Source of the DNA: Argyresthia goedartella
Taxonomy: Eukaryota > Arthropoda > Insecta > Lepidoptera > Argyresthiidae
Length of the DNA stretch: 64,000 bases
Assembly (NCBI GenBank): GCA_949825045.1
Contig: OX463822.1
Coordinates: 1,059,001-1,123,000 of the forward strand
Reading direction: 5' to 3'
A model generated the notes under the pieces. It did not search any database. It was given only the letters and a program-made list of their open reading frames with translations, and had not been told where the DNA came from. Within the stretch, counting starts at the first letter, position 1, and each line of letters begins with the position of its first letter. The translations under genes and the position numbers were made by a program. Of this stretch, positions 31,801 through 36,113 are shown in pieces.

Positions 31801-31915
31801 ACCTGGACTTGAGTTGCAGCGCCAGTTCAACTGCCTTCTTCCACTTGGACTCTTCCCGACACTTCTCTATTTCCGTCTCATAGTTCCTGACGGAGTTCTT
31901 GCTTTTCGACGTCAT
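1693..31915 (-). CDS. TTC7: TTC7 gene, partial (14 coding exons; 3' end outside window)
   Basis: TTC7 is a TPR-repeat scaffold that, with EFR3 and FAM126/hyccin, holds PI4-kinase IIIalpha at the plasma membrane to make PI4P (family knowledge). Seen here: fourteen exons on the minus strand whose lengths and phases join without a break (about 2,096 nt, 698 codons). Diagnostic segments are the N-terminal YETEIEKCREE, LIGEGKLEAYLDEWPP, GLCLEE, RYREMLMAVECQW followed by ITVARQLVELLLRAAG, EALAARDAVLSQS, SLERAMKFSF and the ARRAAAWLLLAELCL segment. These match the order and spacing of vertebrate TTC7A/B, which are about 840-860 residues, so the C-terminal TPRs are missing on the left. Introns 6, 11, 12, 13 and 14 carry minisatellites; introns 8 and 9 hold most of the transposons. 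Exons 4, 7, 8, 12 and 14 are very GC-rich against AT-rich introns. The assignment is firm; A/B paralogy does not apply in insects. Confidence 0.95.
2180..2368. repeat. Degenerate tandem repeat beside TTC7 exon 13
   Basis: Imperfect units built on CAGTAGGTGCACTGTGCAGC recur about every 20-40 bases and end in a short CAG run. The block begins about 10 bases into intron 13 of TTC7, next to the exon 13 donor. Confidence 0.8.
2379..2496 (-). CDS. TTC7: TTC7 exon 13
   Basis: Acceptor TTGCAG|GCG, donor AGAG|GTGAGC; 118 nt, phase 1 out. The product ALATGKELLSLLSAGVEEVE corresponds to EALLTCKHMLQIWKS, followed by a polar linker ending DLSRRDRG. The open frame continues into the intron by chance; the donor and exon 14 define the end. 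Confidence 0.87.
2752..2895 (-). mobile_element. tRNA-headed SINE
   Basis: On the minus strand a tRNA-like head with the B-box GGTTCGAACCCC is followed by a body ending in the family 3' motif (TACCC...GTATCCTACTGTGGGGCC on the minus strand). Shares its body with copies at 26218, 50606 and 54807. Confidence 0.75.
2897..3704. other. TTC7 intron 12, unique part
   Basis: No repeat recognised. A 108-residue plus-strand frame (3144-3470) resembles nothing known and has no codon-level support; treated as non-coding. Confidence 0.5.
3705..4003. repeat. Minisatellite, 42-bp unit, 7 copies
   Basis: Seven near-perfect 42-bp units containing AACTCTCACGGCGGCGGCGG and GGTGAGCCAGAAGTG. The first copy differs by one base (GACGG) and the last ends AACAACTG. 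The unit is a multiple of three, so both strands stay open (Gly-rich on plus, Arg- or Ala-rich on minus). It lies in TTC7 intron 12; I see no sign it is translated. Confidence 0.95.
4514..4717 (-). CDS. TTC7: TTC7 exon 12, divergent
   Basis: Acceptor GTGTAG|GAC, donor CCCGAG|GTGCGG; 68 codons in phase 0, very GC-rich. The product reads GLLAACALWAVGGAGARRGR then ALGAARLAALHYPAAAW. It aligns in register, not in identity, with the vertebrate LHLLALLLSAQKHYHDAL TPR ending in EYPE. Position, phase and the downstream join to exon 13 support it. Confidence 0.78.
4940..4983. repeat. Perfect hairpin, 17-bp arms
   Basis: GCCGTCACATGCCTTCA and TGAAGGCATGTGACGGC separated by 10 bases. TTC7 intron 11; too short for a typical pre-miRNA. 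Confidence 0.8.
5036..5527 (+). mobile_element. Composite inverted-repeat element, B+A halves
   Basis: Half B (5036-5170) has inverted ends TAGTTTATGTGACTGCTGCA / TACAGTTACATACACTAG and CTCGAG-centred inner arms. Half A (5171-5527) has ~30-bp inverted ends TTATCTACACAYRTATCATA and contains a near-perfect palindrome with 18-bp arms at 5391-5428. Related copies occur at 11981, 43408, 51948 and 61454. No coding capacity; open frames in it are accidental. Confidence 0.8.
5528..7303 (+). mobile_element. Non-LTR retrotransposon (TTTGAC-tail family), 5'-truncated, decayed
   Basis: The RT region is recognisable by the GVPQGS-like stretch at about 5690 and an A/N-DD remnant near 5790, with many stops and frameshifts. 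The 3' end is shared with the copy at 12728-15599 and ends GACTTTGACTTTA directly against the splice-donor array. Short tandem 3' tails instead of poly(A) suggest a CR1-like group; the clade is inferred only from this and RT motifs. Confidence 0.85.
7304..9430 (-). repeat. Splice-donor minisatellite, ~39 copies, derived from TTC7 exon 11
   Basis: Units of 53 or 55 bp. Read on the minus strand each contains a copy of the exon 11 end (CAGTACATGCGACAGAGCAT, then GCTCAATGAGGCCATG), the donor GTGAGT or GTAAGT, and ~12 bases of intron. I count about 39 copies besides the exon. The copies next to the exon keep its GCGCTGCAG, while distant ones read GCGCGGCAG or GCGTGGCAG. At about 8628 the donor GT is mutated to AT and at about 7611 the base before the donor block is changed; the rest keep GT. 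The far end abuts the TTTGAC tail of a LINE at 7303. Confidence 0.97.
9431..9580 (-). CDS. TTC7: TTC7 exon 11, source of the adjacent minisatellite
   Basis: Acceptor TCGCAG|AAA, donor GCCATG|GTGAGT; 50 codons in phase 0. It encodes KHLLRAVQLDNNDHLAFYHL, then ALQYMRQSMLNEAM, matching vertebrate RAHSLSPTDHQAAFYLALQL and AISRQIPEAL. The last ~40 coding bases and the donor are the template of the ~40-fold tandem array that fills the start of intron 11. Confidence 0.95.
9655..9810. mobile_element. Short inverted-repeat element
   Basis: AAATTACTACTCCACCAAGC at 9660 and GCTTGGTGGAATAGTAGT at 9778 form imperfect inverted ends around ~100 bases. Small MITE-like fold-back in TTC7 intron 10. Confidence 0.5.
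9979..10095 (-). CDS. TTC7: TTC7 exon 10
   Basis: Acceptor TTGCAG|ATC, donor GCGCAG|GTATGA; 39 codons. The product IEEGIELAEEALSIEERLNG then DMLARCHLYAGMGYQMKAQ aligns with EEAEKFAKTVVDVGEKTSE and AKGYLALGLTYSLQA of vertebrate TTC7. It is separated from exon 9 by a 10-kb transposon-filled intron. Confidence 0.93.
10204..11295 (-). mobile_element. Non-LTR retrotransposon fragment (TTTGAGT-tail family)
   Basis: The 3' end (10204-10520) matches 26770-27060 and 51402-51685, including the GCACAGG and AGTGCTTCGGAAATACGCCC blocks. Upstream, minus-strand sequence encodes remnants of RT (LCDIVLFAYDTSLI). Many stops. TTC7 intron 9. Confidence 0.8.
11296..11980. other. TTC7 intron 9, AT-rich spacer
   Basis: AT-rich sequence with a possible retroelement tail near 11360-11390 (ATGAATAAATGAAATTAAAT). 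Nothing else recognised. Confidence 0.4.
13644..14186 (+). mobile_element. Nested insertion with TTCTA tail
   Basis: About 540 AT-rich bases interrupt the LINE RT frame; LINE sequence resumes on each side (GTAAAACC and TGTATCAAATTCTC on the LINE strand, compare 5920-5940). It starts TTGGTTGGTTGGTTGG and ends AATAAATGCATATTCTATTC with five TTCTA units, as in short non-LTR elements. No coding capacity. Confidence 0.7.
14174..15328 (-). CDS. LINE reverse transcriptase fragment
   Basis: Open frame of 384 residues with RT palm motifs in order: KLIPLFKSGDKGDPSNFRPI (about residues 162-181), the D of CDLSKAFDCVDH, GVPQGSILGPF and FADD. The last residues (TRIE) come from the nested insertion. It lacks the endonuclease and the C terminus, so is not a working protein. 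It has no host function that I can see. Confidence 0.85.
   Translation of the reverse strand: MVCRTAKTLHINRKIQNSNNRMKTVWQIINRETGKVIPRDNDFCLKIADDVVKSSTDVARAFETFFANVPLLTTDRLNSSPYEAETLLKNNISVNNVYLKFHHVYPQDIVKTFKLLNLKNTEDLWGISVKVIGSVILVIATHLAYIFNKCVDDGAFPDLMKHCKLIPLFKSGDKGDPSNFRPISVLPTLSKIFEKIILNQMLSYFNRSKQLHAKQYGFTRGKSTTDAGITLSHIYSAWKAAQDGVGVFCDLSKAFDCVDHNTLIIKLNHYRVRNKALDLLRSYLSNRIQKAEVNGVKSDGSGVKIGVPQGSILGPFLFLVYINDLPFMVAKLTDIVLFADDTSMVFKIERQKADFDDVNGVLSLTLNWFTVNNLLLNAGKTRIE
16207..18036 (+). CDS. LINE endonuclease/reverse transcriptase fragment
   Basis: 609 residues, the C-terminal end of an AP-type endonuclease (SLLDLMI...FHDLIYLSF, where the usual SDH reads FHD) joined to a complete RT core with YADD (about 17605) and the thumb region. 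The last residues (HSQVISSVTQ) belong to the inserted mariner terminus. Not functional as it stands. Confidence 0.88.
   Translation: MDLMIVSNISKVATHGQLNAPFSFHDLIYLSFKLRPPKRAGKFLDIRSFKGMDLSSLESDAASIDWSPVVCSEPVDEKVQHFQSIVLSLFDKHAPVKKVRVKHLPAPWLTDTIKGLMAQRNRSKCRYKKDPTDDNLLIYKRLRNRCTRLCRDAKRRHIYESIESYTPAQVWKFLKTLGVGKSQDALTGSVDLNGLNKFFAVSPVVMDPPVKDATIRYLRTRKTSSSLPFNLRSVGVGAVKKVFLAISSKAIGDDKICFQMLFSVLDHLLQPITHIINASLSEYCFPSQWKRALVLHLPQTSNPSSFKEFRPISILPILSKILESIVHTQLSSYLSSMNLLNPFQSGFRPGHSTTIALLKVTDDIQLTMDKKQLTVLTLLDFSSAFNCVDFDILVEILKSLNVSSHSARWFDSYLRDRQQRIKSEEVTTEWCKLSTGVPQGGILSPLLFSVFIHSISDVLSSSYHLYADDLQIYRHFPLCDLTSTVEALNADLDNIRKWSLSYGLLVNPDKSQVMILGTRHLLDLLQNKSVDPVLFDGTIAKYSEKAKNLGVVFDNLLSWSPHVCEVSRRVFASFHSLRRLQFFLQTKIMLAQTLLLPLIHSQVISSVTQ
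18008..19308 (+). mobile_element. Full-length mariner-like transposon (DD37D, maT type)
   Basis: 1,301 bp with perfect terminal inverted repeats containing GTCAGGTCATAAGTTCTGTC at 18008 and its reverse complement ending at 19308. The right flank is TA (19309-19310); the left flank reads CA rather than TA. Between them is one intact transposase frame. It interrupts a LINE, whose coding sequence can be followed directly across the insertion, so this is a later event. Confidence 0.95.
18147..19187 (+). CDS. Mariner-type transposase, intact
   Basis: About 346 residues from the ATG at 18147 (MEWTLKEDG); an upstream in-frame ATG at 18114 would add 11 residues unlike the family. The N terminus has two helix-turn-helix units (IALHRCGYAPIQIFDLLKNF; LLALQMGLSRTTVKRVLNED) separated by a GRPRS hook. 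The catalytic domain has Asp in ILFSDEKIF, Asp in FRQDSAPAH and Asp in SNPDLSPLDYKIW. The last two are separated by 37 residues, the DD37D signature of the maT branch of Tc1/mariner. No stop, frameshift or missing triad residue, so it may be active. Confidence 0.94.
   Translation: MEWTLKEDGVAVIALHRCGYAPIQIFDLLKNFNITKRFVYRTIKRYNEDSSVDDRSRSGRPRSVRTPAVIKAVKARIQRNPIRKQKLLALQMGLSRTTVKRVLNEDLGLRAYRRKTGHRLDARLMDLRLKRCRALLKRYAGKKHREILFSDEKIFTVEESYNKQNDKVYAHSSEEASNRIPRVQRGHFPSSLMVWLGVSYWGLTEVHFCEKGVKTNAVVYQNTVLKNLVEPVSHTMFNNRHWVFRQDSAPAHRAKSTQDWLAAREIDFIRHEDWPSSNPDLSPLDYKIWQHLEEKACSKPHPDLESLKASLIKAAADVDMDLVRAAIDDWPRRIKAYIQNRGGHFE
20201..20322 (-). CDS. TTC7: TTC7 exon 9
   Basis: Acceptor GTCAG|GT completes Gly from exon 8, donor GGGGAG|GTAAGC; 122 nt, phase 0 out. 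It encodes KARAVMSHARLLCPDDAPLR followed by LVGASTCYNTGE, the insect counterpart of the SARAVKVLKECIRLKPDD TPR. Confidence 0.92.
20376..20450. repeat. 75-nt hairpin close to TTC7 exon 9
   Basis: Arms 20376-20400 and 20426-20450 pair at 23 of 25 positions (core TTTCTTTGGCTCTGAGC) around a 25-base loop. It lies 54-128 bases upstream of the exon 9 acceptor, in intron 8. Size is compatible with a pre-miRNA or a small fold-back element; nothing decides between them. Confidence 0.6.
20451..22780. other. TTC7 intron 8, proximal part
   Basis: Apart from the MITE at 21265-21769 this is unassigned AT-rich sequence. A 62-codon plus-strand frame at 22243-22431 has no recognisable similarity. Confidence 0.45.
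21265..21769. mobile_element. MITE with long inverted repeats
   Basis: Termini GCAGAGATATGATAAC and (reverse complement) GCAGGGATATGATAAAATCC. Subterminal arms share AATAATGACGTGA and TTTAACATATC with mismatches, together about 90 bp per arm. The centre has a GAGCGAAGCGGAGCGGAGCG run. No ORF. TTC7 intron 8. Confidence 0.75.
22782..23561. mobile_element. Non-autonomous mariner-like element
   Basis: 780 bp between TA dinucleotides (22780-22781 and 23562-23563), with ~23-bp inverted termini beginning GTCGGTCC and containing AAGTTCTGTCACA, one mismatch. The AAGTTCTGTCAC core is the same as in the intact mariner at 18008-19308. No transposase frame remains. TTC7 intron 8. Confidence 0.88.
23842..23959 (-). 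CDS. TTC7: TTC7 exon 8, alanine-rich
   Basis: Acceptor CCGCAG|TCT, donor AACG|GTACGC; 118 nt, phase 1 out. It starts SLERAMKFSFGCAHVWRQRA (vertebrate CLERAMKFAFEEFHLWYQFA), then runs into a low-complexity Ala/Asp tract (TAAAAAAPAADADDGDN) where vertebrate proteins have an ordinary short turn. Confidence 0.92.
24129..24375 (+). mobile_element. tRNA-headed SINE
   Basis: Head CGACCCGAATGGCCGAGTCC with A-box-like sequence, then B box GGGTTCGAGTCCC followed by GGTGGGGGCA, then an AT-rich body with GATACAGGGAATCCTAG. The anticodon arm and pairing are degenerate, so this is a SINE, not a tRNA gene. It sits just outside the TTC7 exon 7 acceptor region. Confidence 0.8.
24593..24790 (-). CDS. TTC7: TTC7 exon 7
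   Basis: Acceptor TTCCAG|TTC, donor CTCGAG|GTACGT; 66 codons. The segment FVPQSPYEEVFLVVLVGEAL and AARDAVLSQSAEFE matches TTC7 CPQENTEEALLLLLISESM and NRDAVLSRIPEH. The rest (LAHARLLADLLAPLATRWRQ) is helical TPR sequence. Strong GC bias. Confidence 0.95.
24953..25566. repeat. Minisatellite, 51-bp unit, 12 copies, higher-order structure
   Basis: Twelve 51-bp units (CTGCTACCCACGGCCCACCT then ACCAGSTGGCAGMCAGCTGT). The S position alternates C and G, and units 7 and 12 carry GACAGC in place of GCCAGC. Units 3-7 and 8-12 have the same order (G, C, G, C, G-variant), so a 255-bp block was duplicated. The unit is divisible by three, giving long but meaningless open frames on both strands. It sits in TTC7 intron 6. 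Confidence 0.96.
25609..25731 (-). CDS. TTC7: TTC7 exon 6
   Basis: Acceptor TTCGCAG|ACA, donor AATCAG|GTGAGG; 41 codons in phase 0. It encodes a basic linker ending GPWKPKKYVAFNQ, which precedes the conserved FVPQ...EE block of exon 7. A 51-bp minisatellite begins about 40 bases after the donor. Confidence 0.9.
26077..26182 (-). CDS. TTC7: TTC7 exon 5
   Basis: Acceptor GCGCAG|G completes Arg, donor GGACAG|GTAGTG; 106 nt. The product YREMLMAVECQWTQSLRITV continues into ARQLVELLLRAAGGQ, nearly colinear with vertebrate FRELLRAVETRTTQNLRMTI and ARQLAEILLRG. Confidence 0.95.
26218..26352 (+). mobile_element. tRNA-headed SINE, 5'-truncated
   Basis: Retains CCCGGGCTTGAGTCCAGCTG (decayed B box), the CCCCAGGTCTTAGATGTTTA body and the 3' GGTTCCCACGACATGGAACC and TAGTGTGGGGCC. 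Begins close to the TTC7 exon 5 acceptor. Confidence 0.75.
26597..26775 (+). mobile_element. tRNA-headed SINE, interrupted
   Basis: Head with GACCTCTGTGACGTCGCAGT and B box GGTTCAAATCCCGGCGGGGG; the 3' half is cut at TTTCTGGTTCC, where a LINE tail (CTCAAACTC) begins. Confidence 0.7.
26770..28865 (-). mobile_element. Non-LTR retrotransposon (TTTGAGT-tail family), decayed
   Basis: The minus strand shows RT pieces MGVPQGSIMGPF (about 28240) and DIVLFADD (about 28160), and a GFRSTTDAGIRLL piece near 28540. The tail is the oligomer CTCAAACTC next to a SINE. Stops and frameshifts throughout. TTC7 intron 4. Confidence 0.85.
28918..28955 (+). mobile_element. SINE 3' fragment
   Basis: TTAGTGTGGGGCCAGAAGCG and the following ATGTATATGCC are the extreme 3' end of the SINE family; nothing upstream is recognisable. 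Confidence 0.55.
29054..29205 (-). CDS. TTC7: TTC7 exon 4
   Basis: Acceptor CCCCAG|ACC, donor GAAAG|GTTTGT; 152 nt, phase 0 in and phase 2 out. It encodes SFSLASDLTLLYLQR, then a GC-rich stretch and ALPRAAALHLRAGRPQQAAE, the counterpart of the vertebrate GDIALLYLQ to LQRAHVLYF segment. Confidence 0.9.
29338..29388. repeat. Hairpin, 19-bp arms
   Basis: TCTACCATCCTTCAAAATT and AATTTTGAAGGACGGTAGA, one mismatch, almost no loop. TTC7 intron 3. Confidence 0.6.
30333..30447 (-). CDS. TTC7: TTC7 exon 3, GC-AG intron donor
   Basis: Acceptor CCTCAG|T completes an Ile codon; the product runs RSLRIVAESYAIKGLCLEE, matching the TTC7 RVIAEAYATKGLCLE block. The exon must end ATG|GCAAGT, a GC donor, because this alone keeps the frame into exon 4. 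The nearest GT, four bases on, would shift the frame. Confidence 0.88.
30751..31087. mobile_element. MITE with ~112-bp inverted arms
   Basis: The left arm 30751-30862 (TTACTCTCTTTGGATATTAT and GCTAGTTTGATCAA) pairs with the right arm 30975-31087 (TAATGTCCAAAGAGATAATA reversed) at roughly 85% by eye, with a loop of ~110 bases. It occupies half of TTC7 intron 2 and ends ~15 bases from the exon 2 donor. A transcript would fold into a long imperfect dsRNA. Confidence 0.82.
31103..31382 (-). CDS. TTC7: TTC7 exon 2
   Basis: Acceptor TTACAG|AA, donor CCTAT|GTAAGT; 280 nt, phase 1 in and phase 2 out. It encodes SLTHFLIGEGKLEAYLDE and the AHLLLGKVNYACGLYEDAL helix pair, the best-conserved N-terminal TTC7 block. 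The donor lies only about 15 bases from a long-armed inverted-repeat element in intron 2. Confidence 0.95.
31789..31915 (-). CDS. TTC7: TTC7 exon 1 (start codon)
   Basis: The ATG is at 31913-31915, followed by 42 codons and one base, then donor G|GTGAGT. The encoded N terminus begins MTSKSKNSVRNYETEIEKC and aligns with the vertebrate TTC7 N terminus (ETEIERCR). An upstream ATG in the leader (about 31952) opens a two-codon uORF, so this ATG is the first useful start. Phase 1 exit. Confidence 0.93.
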
Positions 31916-32300
31916 CTTTCAACCTCCAGAGCTTGGGGCTCGCTTCAAACCATCGATCCGAGATGGTGATTCACTCCAACATCACGATTTTCCATCCAAT
32001 TCGAATAAATCCCCGAAGAGAGACGATGAAGACACTCGTAATTTTGACAGCTGATGACAACATTTACGTTTCGTTCTACGTAATGTCGTGTCGTTCCTGT
32101 TAATGTTGATTCGACGACGACGGTTGAAAGGCTTTAGTGTTAGTGACTGAATCGACACACAGAGGTCGAAATTGAGATAACTACACTTCGGCCGTTTTTA
32201 GAATGCGATTATGACATTTTCTTAACGCTTTCATAATAAGCAATACTTTTCATTGCAGATGTCAAAAATGTATGGGTTTTGAGCTGTCAGGATTGCAATC
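31916..32300 (-). promoter_or_regulatory. TTC7 leader and proximal upstream region
   Basis: The sequence upstream of the TTC7 ATG up to the first transposon. It has a short two-codon uORF and moderate GC; I see no TATA box. Transcription start unknown. Confidence 0.35.
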
Positions 32301-32307
32301 TGGGTAA

Positions 32308-33296
32308 GTACTTATATAAGACACATTGAATTTGGGGGAGGGGGGCGTGGAGGGGGGGAGGGGTGGGGGAGGGGAGGTCCCCCCACCTACCCCCCCCTTT
32401 TAGGAAATCACTAGTTTTTATGTTATGGAGGTCCAAAGATTGAAGAAAATGCCTACATTTTTTGGATTTCGGGGGAGTTGGAGGAGGACAGGGTTTGGAG
32501 GAGGGGTTGCCAAGAGTAGGGGGTCGCCTCGCTCCGCTCCGCTTTGCTCCGGCTCCCGGGTCTGCTGTAACGTGTGAACCTAACAAACCTATCTTTAGTT
32601 TTTAAACAGGAAGTGACCTAAAGCAACCAATTTGGTTCTGATAAACTCCATAAAGTAGTTAGTAAGTAAACAAAGCCAAAGTCGTCCAGAGAATCACGGA
32701 TAAAACGAGAGCGCAACAGAACATTCTCGAAACACGGAAGGAATCTGAATGAAATGAGCAAGTAGGGGGTCGCCTCGCTCCGCTCCGCTTTGCTCCGGCT
32801 CCCGGGTCTGCTGTAACGTGTGAACCTAACAAACCTATTTTTAGTTTTTAAACACGAAGTGACCTAAAGCAACCAATTTGGTTCTGATAAACTCCATAAA
32901 GTAGTTAGTAAGTAAACAAAGCCAAAGTCATCCAGAGAATCACGGCTAAAACGAGAGCGCAACAGAACATTCACGAAACACGGAAGGAATCGGAATGAAT
33001 GAGCAAGTCATTATGTCAGAAAATACAAAATTGCTGACGCAAATTTCTACCATTACAACAAAATCTTGTAATTTGTACTAAAATCATGTACCAATATCCA
33101 ACGTTGGAGCTTTTGGGTTTGACATTTGTCGTTCCGAGATTGGCCAAGTTGTAAAAATCGCGTAAACATTTTTTATAATTAAAGTGCTAAAATGATGTTT
33201 CCTAAATCAGAAAATGGTATCAGAGGACAGCTAAGGACCCCCCTACCCACCTAAGTACTCCAATCTTCAAATTTCAATGTGTCTTATATAAGACCC
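32308..33296. mobile_element. Inverted-repeat element with internal tandem duplication
   Basis: Ends share CTTATATAAGACACATTGAA in inverted orientation (32312 and about 33272-33292). Inside, a ~250-bp block starting GTAGGGGGTCGCCTCGCTCC occurs twice in tandem (about 32514 and 32764) with few differences. The left third is a G-run-rich stretch. It lies 0.4-1.4 kb upstream of the TTC7 start. Confidence 0.7.
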
Positions 33297-33533
33297 AACC
33301 CTGCAATCTCTCAGTGGCCAGACTTTAAGTTATTAGAATCAGCCAGGCGCCTCGAATGCACCGACTTCCGGCTCGATCGGAGCAACTTTTTGGTCTATCA
33401 GCAAAAAAACATTTGTAGGGCGTTTTAAAAAGTTGGGATTATGACAAACAATAATACGGTATTTGAAAAGGTAGTCCAATAAATATAGAAACGTCAAGCT
33501 GAACCTATTATACAAGACGTATTCAAGGGCATT

Positions 33534-33950
33534 TTGGCTGAAGATTATGACATAATTTGTTTTACCGAGACTAACTTCAACAGCGGCGTTCATAGTAGTG
33601 AAGTGGTTGATAAACGCTACAACGTATTAAGGCGGGACAGAGAGAGCAGCCGTAGTCACAAGGGCGATGGCGGAGGAGTCTTAGTTGCGGTTAAGAACTC
33701 TATTCGCGTAGAGCGAAGGTCGGACTGGGAATCTGACGCCGAAGATTTGTGGCTGACGGTATACTTGAAGTCCACAATCATTCATATTTGTCTCGTTTAC
33801 TTGCCTGGCAGTATAATTTTCGAAACGATGGAATCATTTTTTGAGCGGTGTTATGATATTGATAAGAGCGCAAATGAGAAATTTATTATTTTAGGTGACT
33901 TCAACATGCCAAATGTCGCATGGGAAACCATAACTGACACTAGAAACTGA
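33534..33950 (+). pseudogene. Jockey-like endonuclease domain, truncated
   Basis: Residues of an AP-type endonuclease: ETNF with the catalytic Glu, the GGGVLVAVK strand and GDFNMP. The N terminus is lost by 5' truncation and the C terminus by a stop; sequence past the stop continues in frame. Confidence 0.85.
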
Positions 33951-34205
33951 TCGGCCTCTGTAACTAGAAACGATAGACGAAGTGATTTCTTTTTTGACCT
34001 AATCTCACTTGGTAGCCTTAATCAACTTAGCTCATTTGCTAAGGCTGACGGCAATATTCTGGATCTTTTTCTCACTAATCTACCTGATATTAAGCTTTCC
34101 CCTTGTGATCCCATTAGCAAGCAAGATAGGTTTCACCCACCATTTCTTGCAGATATTCCTCACGGCACAAATCCTTCAATTTTACACAATAAAAATAACA
34201 AAATA

Positions 34206-36113
34206 TTGAATTTTAATAAATGCGACTATGACAAATGTAGATCCGAAATAAAAGCTTTTCCATGGGATAAGGAGTTATTGAAATTAGGAACAAATGAATG
34301 CGTCAAGTTATTTTACGAAACATTAAATACAATTATAACTAAACACACACCCTACAAGAAAAACGACTCTCATAAATACCCCATATGGTTTACAGATAGT
34401 TTAAAGCACACCTTGGCTGAAAAACACAAATATCATAAGAAATACAAAAAGTATAATAACCCACGCGATTATGATACTTACGCATTACTGAGAGATCGAG
34501 TCAAGGTGATGCTTAATACCTGCTACAAGAATTTTATTGTAAGCGTTGAAGACTCCTTGTTGTCGGGTAATACTAAGCTCTTTTGGTCATTCGTTAAAAA
34601 TAAGCGTTATACAAATACTATCCCTCAGAAAATGTACTATGAGAATAACTCTACATCTGAACCTACCGAGATATGTCAGCTCTTTTCCAGATTCTTCGGA
34701 TCAGTTTTTGAAAGTAGGACTGACAATGTACCCAACCCTGAAGATTGTTATCCCCACAGTGACGCATTGCACAATGTACAGCTATCTCATGAAGAAATAC
34801 TGACGAAACTCAAGTCTCCGGATGCGAATAAGGGAGCAGGACCGGATGGTTTACCCGCACGTTTCATGAAGCTGTGTTCGGAAGAGCTAGTCACTCCCTT
34901 AATTATAATTTATAACAAGTCACTCGTTTCTGGCATATTTCCCGATATTTGGAAAAAGGCGTACATCGTGCCGATTCTTAAGTCCGGTGAGGCCCACAAT
35001 TGTAGTAACTACAGGCCAATTAGCATACTGTCATGTTTAGCTAAGCTTTTTGAAACCTTAGTGTATGACTACATATATGCTCATGCCAAACCTACAATAA
35101 CCTCTGTTCAGCACGGATTCGTGAAATCAAAATCTACAACCACAAACTTATTAGAATACTTGCATTACATTCACAACTCATTTAACAATAAATTACCAGT
35201 CCACAGTATTTACACAGATTTTAAAAAGGCATTCGACAAAGTTAATCATAATACTTTAATAGTAAAACTTAAAACCCAATTCGGCATTCACGGTAATCTC
35301 CTTAGGTGGGTCACCTCCTACTTAACACATAGGTCTCAAATAGTGGCAGTAAAGGGCTTTTACTCTACCTCACTCGAAATCACGTCTGGCGTGCCCCAAG
35401 GTAGTCACCTTGGGCCCTTACTGTTTGTCTTATTCATAAATGACTTGACACGTGACATAAAATCTAATTGCGTCTTATACGCCGATGACTTGAAAATATT
35501 CAGTTCTATAAAAACTGTTGAAGACTGTCAAAGCATACAAAATGACCTGCTCTCCCTATTCACCTGGTGTGAGAGAAATTGCATGAGGCTCAGTATTGAA
35601 AAGTGTTTTGTCATGAAATTTTCTACAACGAAAAATGATTTTAATTTATACCAATATAAAATAGATAATCAGCAGCTGAACAACGTTAGCACGGTGCGAG
35701 AACTGGGAGTGATACTGGACACGGAATTAAACTTCAGGGCGCATTATGTACATCTAAAATCCTCGTGTAACAAATTGCTAGGTTTCCTCTCTAGAATAAG
35801 TAAAGACCTGCGTAACCCTCGCTCTTTGATAACACTGTTTAACAGCTTTATCCGAAGCAAATTGGAATACTGTTCTGTGGTCTGGAGTCCCTTTTATAAA
35901 GTACACATTGATACCATAGAAAAAATACAAGCTAGGTTCCTTAGAATAATGACATACCGTAATAACCTAAAATACAAACTTCGCTGTTACGAAACGCGAC
36001 TTAAACACTACGGATTGAATTCTCTGGAAACTCGCAGATCTATTAGCAGTCTAACCACCCTACATAAAATATTGCATGGAAACTTACACACATCTCTTTT
36101 GAGAGAAATTTAA
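34206..36113 (+). CDS. Jockey-like reverse transcriptase, interrupted
   Basis: 635 residues: RT core with D in DFKKAFDK, GVPQGSHLGPLL and catalytic YADD (about 35478), followed by the thumb and a C-terminal region (YCSVVWSPFYKVHIDTIEKI). Same frame as the upstream endonuclease at 33534-33950. Stop at 36111 removes about 70 residues. Confidence 0.88.
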   Translation: MNFNKCDYDKCRSEIKAFPWDKELLKLGTNECVKLFYETLNTIITKHTPYKKNDSHKYPIWFTDSLKHTLAEKHKYHKKYKKYNNPRDYDTYALLRDRVKVMLNTCYKNFIVSVEDSLLSGNTKLFWSFVKNKRYTNTIPQKMYYENNSTSEPTEICQLFSRFFGSVFESRTDNVPNPEDCYPHSDALHNVQLSHEEILTKLKSPDANKGAGPDGLPARFMKLCSEELVTPLIIIYNKSLVSGIFPDIWKKAYIVPILKSGEAHNCSNYRPISILSCLAKLFETLVYDYIYAHAKPTITSVQHGFVKSKSTTTNLLEYLHYIHNSFNNKLPVHSIYTDFKKAFDKVNHNTLIVKLKTQFGIHGNLLRWVTSYLTHRSQIVAVKGFYSTSLEITSGVPQGSHLGPLLFVLFINDLTRDIKSNCVLYADDLKIFSSIKTVEDCQSIQNDLLSLFTWCERNCMRLSIEKCFVMKFSTTKNDFNLYQYKIDNQQLNNVSTVRELGVILDTELNFRAHYVHLKSSCNKLLGFLSRISKDLRNPRSLITLFNSFIRSKLEYCSVVWSPFYKVHIDTIEKIQARFLRIMTYRNNLKYKLRCYETRLKHYGLNSLETRRSISSLTTLHKILHGNLHTSLLREI

